A stretch of DNA of 26,727 nucleotides from GWC2-56-14 sp043731355 (GTDB lineage: Bacteria > Nitrospirota > UBA9217): the NCBI GenBank assembly GCA_043731355.1, contig JAYTJE010000043.1, positions 1 to 26,727 on the forward strand, read 5' to 3'. The notes below the pieces were generated by a model. It was not told the origin of the DNA, made no database searches, and saw nothing but the letters and a program-made list of their open reading frames with translations. A program made the position numbers and the translations under genes. Positions 23,485-26,727 of this stretch are shown in pieces. The first letter of the stretch is position 1; the number at the start of each line of letters is the position of its first letter.

Positions 23485-23822
23485 GATTTTCCCCGACGGT
23501 CGCGAAATAACGCTGCTGAAAGTGGGCGGATTCTAGCTATTTTGGCCTTGCTGCTCCTTCTCACTTTCCACAGGTCCACTGCAGCCTGCGCATTGAGCCA
23601 GAACTGGGGCGTATTCCCGAAAAGCCGCGCCAGACTCAGCGCCATTACGGGAGTAACCGCCCGCCTCTCATTGAGCAGCTCATTAACCGTCTGACGCGAT
23701 ACACCTATTGCAGCTGCAAATGCCGTGGGCGTCATGCCATAATCAGGAAGGAAATCCTCGCGAAGCATCTCCCCGGGGTGGATCGGGCTCACCGTTCTTA
23801 CACCAGTATTTTTGATAGCCAT
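23481..23822 (-). CDS. higA: HigA-family antitoxin, module 2
   Basis: The 113-aa protein reads IHPGEMLREDFLPDYGMTPTAFAAAIGVSRQTVNELLNERRAVTPVMALSLARLFGNTPQFWLNAQAAVDLW, the almost invariant VapI/HigA pattern with its helix-turn-helix at about residues 30-65. The ATG at 23822 is chosen because GAGGGA lies 7 bases upstream. The longer frame starts inside the toxin gene. It follows the toxin gene by 10 bp, in the same operon, and its stop codon overlaps the start of the ASKHA gene. It should neutralise HigB and bind the promoter palindrome at 24131-24140. Confidence 0.92.
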   Translation of the reverse strand: MAIKNTGVRTVSPIHPGEMLREDFLPDYGMTPTAFAAAIGVSRQTVNELLNERRAVTPVMALSLARLFGNTPQFWLNAQAAVDLWKVRRSSKAKIARIRPLSAALFRDRRGKS

Positions 23823-23832
23823 GTCATCCCTC

Positions 23833-24114
23833 TTAGTGGTAATCCGTGATTTCAACGTCGTACGCGTCTCCATTATCGAACCTGAAACAGATGCGCCATT
23901 GCTCGTTGATTGAAATTGAATGCTGCCCTGCCCGGTCCCGCGTTAACGCGTACAAGCGGTTGCTGGGCGGCGTCTTGAGATCGTCAAGACAGGTGGCAAG
24001 GTCAATATATTCAAGCCGCCGTCTGGCCCGCTGAAGCAGCTCGGACGGCAGCTTCTTCGATTTGCCGGTCGCATGGAATTGTTGTGTATACTTGTCCTTG
24101 AATATTTCGATCAC
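23833..24114 (-). CDS. higB: HigB-family toxin, module 2 (leaderless GTG start)
   Basis: The 93-aa protein reads VIEIFKDKYTQQF at the start, then KLPSELLQRARRRLEYIDLATCLDDLKTPPSNRLYAL, and ends GQHSISINEQWRICFRF and DAYDVEITDYH, a close match to the HigB family throughout. It is a ribosome-dependent mRNA interferase by family. An upstream in-frame GTG at 24135 lies inside the promoter spacer, so it cannot be used from that promoter. The GTG at 24114 falls exactly where transcription should begin, giving a leaderless message. Homologues normally start M-I-x-x-F at this point. The antitoxin follows after 10 bp. Confidence 0.88.
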   Translation of the reverse strand: MIEIFKDKYTQQFHATGKSKKLPSELLQRARRRLEYIDLATCLDDLKTPPSNRLYALTRDRAGQHSISINEQWRICFRFDNGDAYDVEITDYH

Positions 24115-24120
24115 CGGCTG

Positions 24121-24149
24121 ATTGTAACGCGTCACGTGACAAGGGTCAA
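24121..24149 (-). promoter_or_regulatory. higBA-2 promoter with a perfect palindrome
   Basis: The minus strand has TTGACC (24144-24149), 17 bp, TACAAT (24121-24126). The spacer holds the perfect 10-bp palindrome gtcacgtgac (24131-24140), a probable HigA operator. The start point falls on the GTG at 24114. Confidence 0.65.
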
Positions 24150-24253
24150 GGACTTTCTGTCACTGCAAATCCATGAATCTTGTGGCAGCCTTCTTCGCGA
24201 GGCGCCTGCAGGATGGCGAACGAGACGACGGGGACAGGAGAGATTGGTTACCA

Positions 24254-24286
24254 AACAACTCATGTTTTAAGTCTGCCCCCAGATGC
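24254..24286 (+). repeat. Left 33-bp direct repeat flanking the Phd/RelE cassette
   Basis: Positions 24254-24286 and 24976-25008 are the same 33-bp sequence with two mismatches (aacaactcatgttttaag is the start). They bracket the Phd/RelE pair, 722 bp apart. No transposase is present in the window. Confidence 0.75.
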
Positions 24287-24302
24287 TATTCACTTTTTCG
24301 CA

Positions 24303-24343
24303 TTGACTTTCTGCACATATATTTGTACAATTCGAAGTACAAA
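24303..24343 (+). promoter_or_regulatory. Promoter and operator of the plus-strand Phd/RelE module
   Basis: The plus strand has TTGACT (24303-24308), 17 bp, TACAAT (24326-24331). A perfect inverted repeat, tttgtac (24322-24328) and gtacaaa (24337-24343) with 8 bp between, covers the -10 and start point. The start codon follows at 24360 with AGGAGG. Confidence 0.7.
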
Positions 24344-24359
24344 TTCAGGAGGACACCTT

Positions 24360-24638
24360 ATGCTGAAGGAAGTGAAAAACTATTCCATGAGTGAGGCACG
24401 GAACGAGTTGACCGCCATGCCGGAGAAGCTGGAAAAGCGACAGAGCGCCGTAGCAATCACGCGACGGGGCAAGCCGGTGCTTGCCGTCATGCCTTGGGAC
24501 CTTTATGAATCGATCATGGAAACACTGGAAATACTGAGTGACGAGGAAATGACCGCAGCCCTGCACAAGGGCATCAAAGAAATCGCCGCGGGCAAGGGCG
24601 TGGCCTGGGAAAAGGCAATGCGGGAACTGACGGCATGA
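24360..24638 (+). CDS. Phd/YefM-type antitoxin, plus-strand module
   Basis: The 92-aa protein reads MSEARNELTAMPEKL and ITRRGKPVLAVMPWDLYESIMETLEILSDEE, the Phd/YefM pattern (N-terminal DNA-binding fold, then the PVLAVMPW strand). The C-terminal acidic tail is the presumed toxin clamp. AGGAGG lies 6 bases before the ATG at 24360. The frame is open further upstream, but that part runs through the promoter and repeat and is rejected as coding. The toxin gene overlaps its stop by four bases (ATGA). It is one of only two plus-strand genes, oriented away from HigBA-2. Confidence 0.88.
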   Translation: MLKEVKNYSMSEARNELTAMPEKLEKRQSAVAITRRGKPVLAVMPWDLYESIMETLEILSDEEMTAALHKGIKEIAAGKGVAWEKAMRELTA

Positions 24639-24961
24639 CCTACAAGATCATCATCGCACCGACAGCCCTGAAGATGCTCAAAGGCCTTTCCGACAGGCGT
24701 GTGCGAGAGCTTATCATCAAGCGTATCGATGACCTCGGAGAAGAGCCGGGAAAACAGGGAAAACCGCTTATAGCGGAATTGTCCGGCTACCGGAGCCTCC
24801 GGGCCGCAGGTCAGCGTTACCGGATCGTCTATCGCGTGATCAATGATAAAATCATGGTTTACATCGTCGCGGTCGGGATTCGTAAGGAAGGAAGCAGTAA
24901 GGACATTTACAATCTTGCCAAAAAACTCATCCGTCTCCGGCTTCTCAATCCGGTTGAATAG
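24635..24961 (+). CDS. relE: RelE-type toxin, plus-strand module
   Basis: The 108-aa protein starts YKIIIAPTALKMLKGLSDRR and continues IAELSGYRSLRAAGQRYRIVYRVINDKIMVYIVAVG, the RelE/ParE pattern: an N-terminal helix pair, then the RSLRAAGQRYRIVY strands that carry the basic active-site surface. It ends in a short basic helix. It is translationally coupled to the antitoxin by an ATGA overlap. The right-hand 33-bp repeat begins 14 bp after its stop, so the pair forms a compact cassette. Confidence 0.88.
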   Translation: MTYKIIIAPTALKMLKGLSDRRVRELIIKRIDDLGEEPGKQGKPLIAELSGYRSLRAAGQRYRIVYRVINDKIMVYIVAVGIRKEGSSKDIYNLAKKLIRLRLLNPVE

Positions 24962-24975
24962 CTTAACAAGCGGCT

Positions 24976-25044
24976 AACAACTCATGTTTTAAGTCTGACC
25001 CCAGACGCCACCAGACGCCATGACCCCAGATGCCACAGACGCCA
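24976..25044 (+). repeat. Right direct repeat and decayed tandem copies
   Basis: The second 33-bp copy (24976-25008) runs into a tandem: a 25-base unit starting tgaccccagacgcca (24996-25020) is repeated as a 24-base unit (25021-25044), with the smaller motif cagacgcca four times inside. The block ends where the A+T-rich region begins. Confidence 0.65.
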
Positions 25045-25063
25045 CCTCACACTTTAAGCTGTC

Positions 25064-26503
25064 TTAGGCAGTATAGAACCCGTCCGGACTAATTTCTTTC
25101 CTCAAAAGCAAAATCATTTTTTTCACCAAATTTCTTTTTGCCTCCTGTACCGATATATCGCTCAAACAATTAATCATCTCATCAAATGTCCAACCACCAA
25201 CCTCAAAATCAACAGCTTCCTTTACCATTTGAACTAATGACTTTAACTCCACCTCGTAATCCTTACCACCCAGAATCAACGCCGTTACTAGGACATATTT
25301 GGACATTATTTTTTCCCTAGAGCTAGCTGCGTCTAAATAGGCAGCATTAGCTAATTTTTCTGCGTTTGCATAATCTTTAATGCAAGAACATATTTCAGAC
25401 AGATTTACCTTATTTGCATAATTCTGCTCTCTCTCCAGCGCTCGCGAATAATATTCTCTTGCTTTGTCGTAATTACCGTTAAGTCCATAAAAGTTTGCTA
25501 TTTCAGAAAGAGGAGTGGCCGACTTAGGTCTTATCTTAACTGCTGCCTCGAAGTCGGAAACTGATAACTCCTTTTGACCTAATTCATAGTACGTCTTACC
25601 TCTATTCAATAGAGAGTATTCCGATGAAGGATTCAGCTTAATTGCTTCTTCGAGATACTGTAATGACTTAGTGAAATTCCCAGTCACTCTATAGCAGACA
25701 CCTGCGCTTGCATATGAAAATGAATGTTTTGGATTCAACTTGATAGACTTCTCATAATCGGGGATAGCCTCTTCAATTTTCCCCGAATTTTGATATGCTA
25801 AGCCCCTTCTAAAATATAATTCATGGTCGTCTGGTTTAAGTTCAATTGCCTTGTTATAATTTTCGATTGCCTTTACTGTATTTCGCTGCCCTAAATAAAT
25901 ATTACCTCTTTCTAGATAGACTGTTGGGGTTAAAGTCAAATCCAATGACTCCAACTTTTTCATCAACTCAACATTTTTACTCAGATCGTCTTCTATCGTT
26001 TTAATTTCTGCAAAAGCCTGACTTGCCTGTTCCTTAACTTCCGCAAATAGACTGGGAGTTGCTTTTTGCAGGAAATCCGTCGCCAAAGTTCCAACAAAAT
26101 TTTCTAAATTTTCCATTTTAGACCGAGTCTCACTAATAAGTTTTTCCGACTCGCGTCTAATTTCAATCATTCGTTCATATTCGTCAATCATCATTTTTCT
26201 AGTTTCACGAATTTCTTTTTCAAATTGTGAAGATCTAATGATTTGATATCCTATAGTTAGCAAAAGAAATGGCAAAATTATTGCTGCAATAATTCCAACA
26301 TATTTAACGGTATCACTACTAATGCTTAAAGCATGCTTAACGCCATCCTTAAGCTCTGCATCAAACTGGCTACCTTCTATTAACGTAACCTGTTTTTCTA
26401 GCTTCTTTAATCGTTGATCAAAGCTTTCAGCTTTACAATTTTGCACTACGGAAAGCGTTAGCGTGAAAGCGAATAAGAAATATAAAATTTTCATCTTTAC
26501 CAT
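25064..26503 (-). CDS. Membrane-anchored TPR protein in an A+T-rich island
   Basis: The 479-aa protein has an N-terminal signal-like segment (about residues 5-22, possible cleavage after CKA), a charged coiled coil, a strong transmembrane segment (about 67-89, YVGIIAAIILPFLLLTIGY), a second charged coiled coil (about 95-190) and at least five TPR units from about 195 (for example YLERGNIYLGQRNTVKAIE and YFRRGLAYQNSGKIEEAIP). The TPR part is probably in the cytosol. Codon use is clearly A+T-rich, unlike every other gene in the window, so recent transfer is likely. AAAGGAG lies 9 bases before the ATG at 26503. A possible promoter (TTTACA, then TATGAT) is near 26560-26600. The function is unknown. 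Confidence 0.75.
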   Translation of the reverse strand: MVKMKILYFLFAFTLTLSVVQNCKAESFDQRLKKLEKQVTLIEGSQFDAELKDGVKHALSISSDTVKYVGIIAAIILPFLLLTIGYQIIRSSQFEKEIRETRKMMIDEYERMIEIRRESEKLISETRSKMENLENFVGTLATDFLQKATPSLFAEVKEQASQAFAEIKTIEDDLSKNVELMKKLESLDLTLTPTVYLERGNIYLGQRNTVKAIENYNKAIELKPDDHELYFRRGLAYQNSGKIEEAIPDYEKSIKLNPKHSFSYASAGVCYRVTGNFTKSLQYLEEAIKLNPSSEYSLLNRGKTYYELGQKELSVSDFEAAVKIRPKSATPLSEIANFYGLNGNYDKAREYYSRALEREQNYANKVNLSEICSCIKDYANAEKLANAAYLDAASSREKIMSKYVLVTALILGGKDYEVELKSLVQMVKEAVDFEVGGWTFDEMINCLSDISVQEAKRNLVKKMILLLRKEISPDGFYTA

Positions 26504-26727
26504 TGCAACAAACTCCTTTCAGTCTCGAACGTCTCTTCCTCTATGAGCCAACCAGTGAACGAACTTAAAGAGTGTATCATAAAAAAATAGTAAATTTGTA
26601 AAAGAAATTAGTATAAGTTATTTGTATTACCTGAATCTTGCACTCTTTTCGTCATGTGAGCGTTTTCAGCCTTCGTAAATGCAGGCTTTGACATTTTAAT
26701 CGATTTTTTCGCCTAACTTGACAAGTG

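Noticed and set aside
24180..24359. In-frame extension upstream of the Phd antitoxin
   Set aside because: It runs through the promoter, operator and direct repeat. The ATG at 24360 has AGGAGG and fits the family.
26608..26694. A 28-codon minus-strand open frame starting MSKPAFTKAENAHM
   Set aside because: Short, with no ribosome-binding site, and no family is recognised.
26711..26727. gcctaacttgacaag at the right edge, resembling half of an integron attC core
   Set aside because: Only one seven-base core is visible and the partner site is outside the window; chance is likely.

Overview
This 26.7-kb window looks like chromosome from a moderately G+C-rich, probably anaerobic Gram-negative bacterium of the Desulfobacterota/Nitrospirota kind. 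That placement is an inference. It rests on the ordered housekeeping block tmk-holB-ricT-metG-tatD, a TatD-radical SAM fusion, a class II aldolase, a PilZ response regulator, a zinc-dependent phospholipase C and a RACo-like ASKHA ATPase. Almost every gene is on the minus strand. The exceptions are a Phd/RelE pair near 24.4-25.0 kb and a possible noncoding RNA near 21.6-22.0 kb.

Layout in window order. (1) 1-2984: the start of a gene cut by the window edge, a small zinc-ribbon protein, an unknown 158-aa protein in an operon with a TPR protein, and a WYL-type regulator. (2) 3080-6787: an accessory and decaying zone. It holds a HigBA module, a DUF4143-type ATPase that has lost its Walker A region, a short MazF/PemK-like remnant, an intact RES/Xre toxin-antitoxin pair and a doubly broken response-regulator receiver. 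(3) 6938-10638: a cold-shock protein with its own promoter and terminator, a receiver-PilZ protein whose phospho-acceptor Asp is Glu, a lipoprotein, fructose-bisphosphate aldolase, and a secreted zinc phospholipase C-like protein. (4) 10792-19256: the core operon, read right to left: a YhaN-like membrane-anchored ATPase, tmk, holB, ricT, metG and a tatD-radical SAM fusion. Its main promoter carries two perfect tandem 10-mers between -35 and -10. (5) 19367-24961: a Phd/RelE module, a TrpE/PabB enzyme with an almost leaderless promoter, a 500-bp gap that looks like a transcription unit for a roughly 400-nt RNA, an ASKHA/DUF4445 ATPase translationally coupled to a second HigBA module, and a third-type (Phd/RelE) module flanked by 33-bp direct repeats. 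(6) 24976-26727: decayed tandem repeats, then a clearly A+T-rich region with one membrane TPR protein, probably acquired horizontally.

The main theme is the density of toxin-antitoxin modules: five apparently intact pairs plus one remnant, interleaved with housekeeping genes. Several have legible promoters with operator-like palindromes or direct repeats in or next to the core promoter. Both higB toxins appear to be leaderless. The least explained element is the candidate RNA at about 21612-22013.
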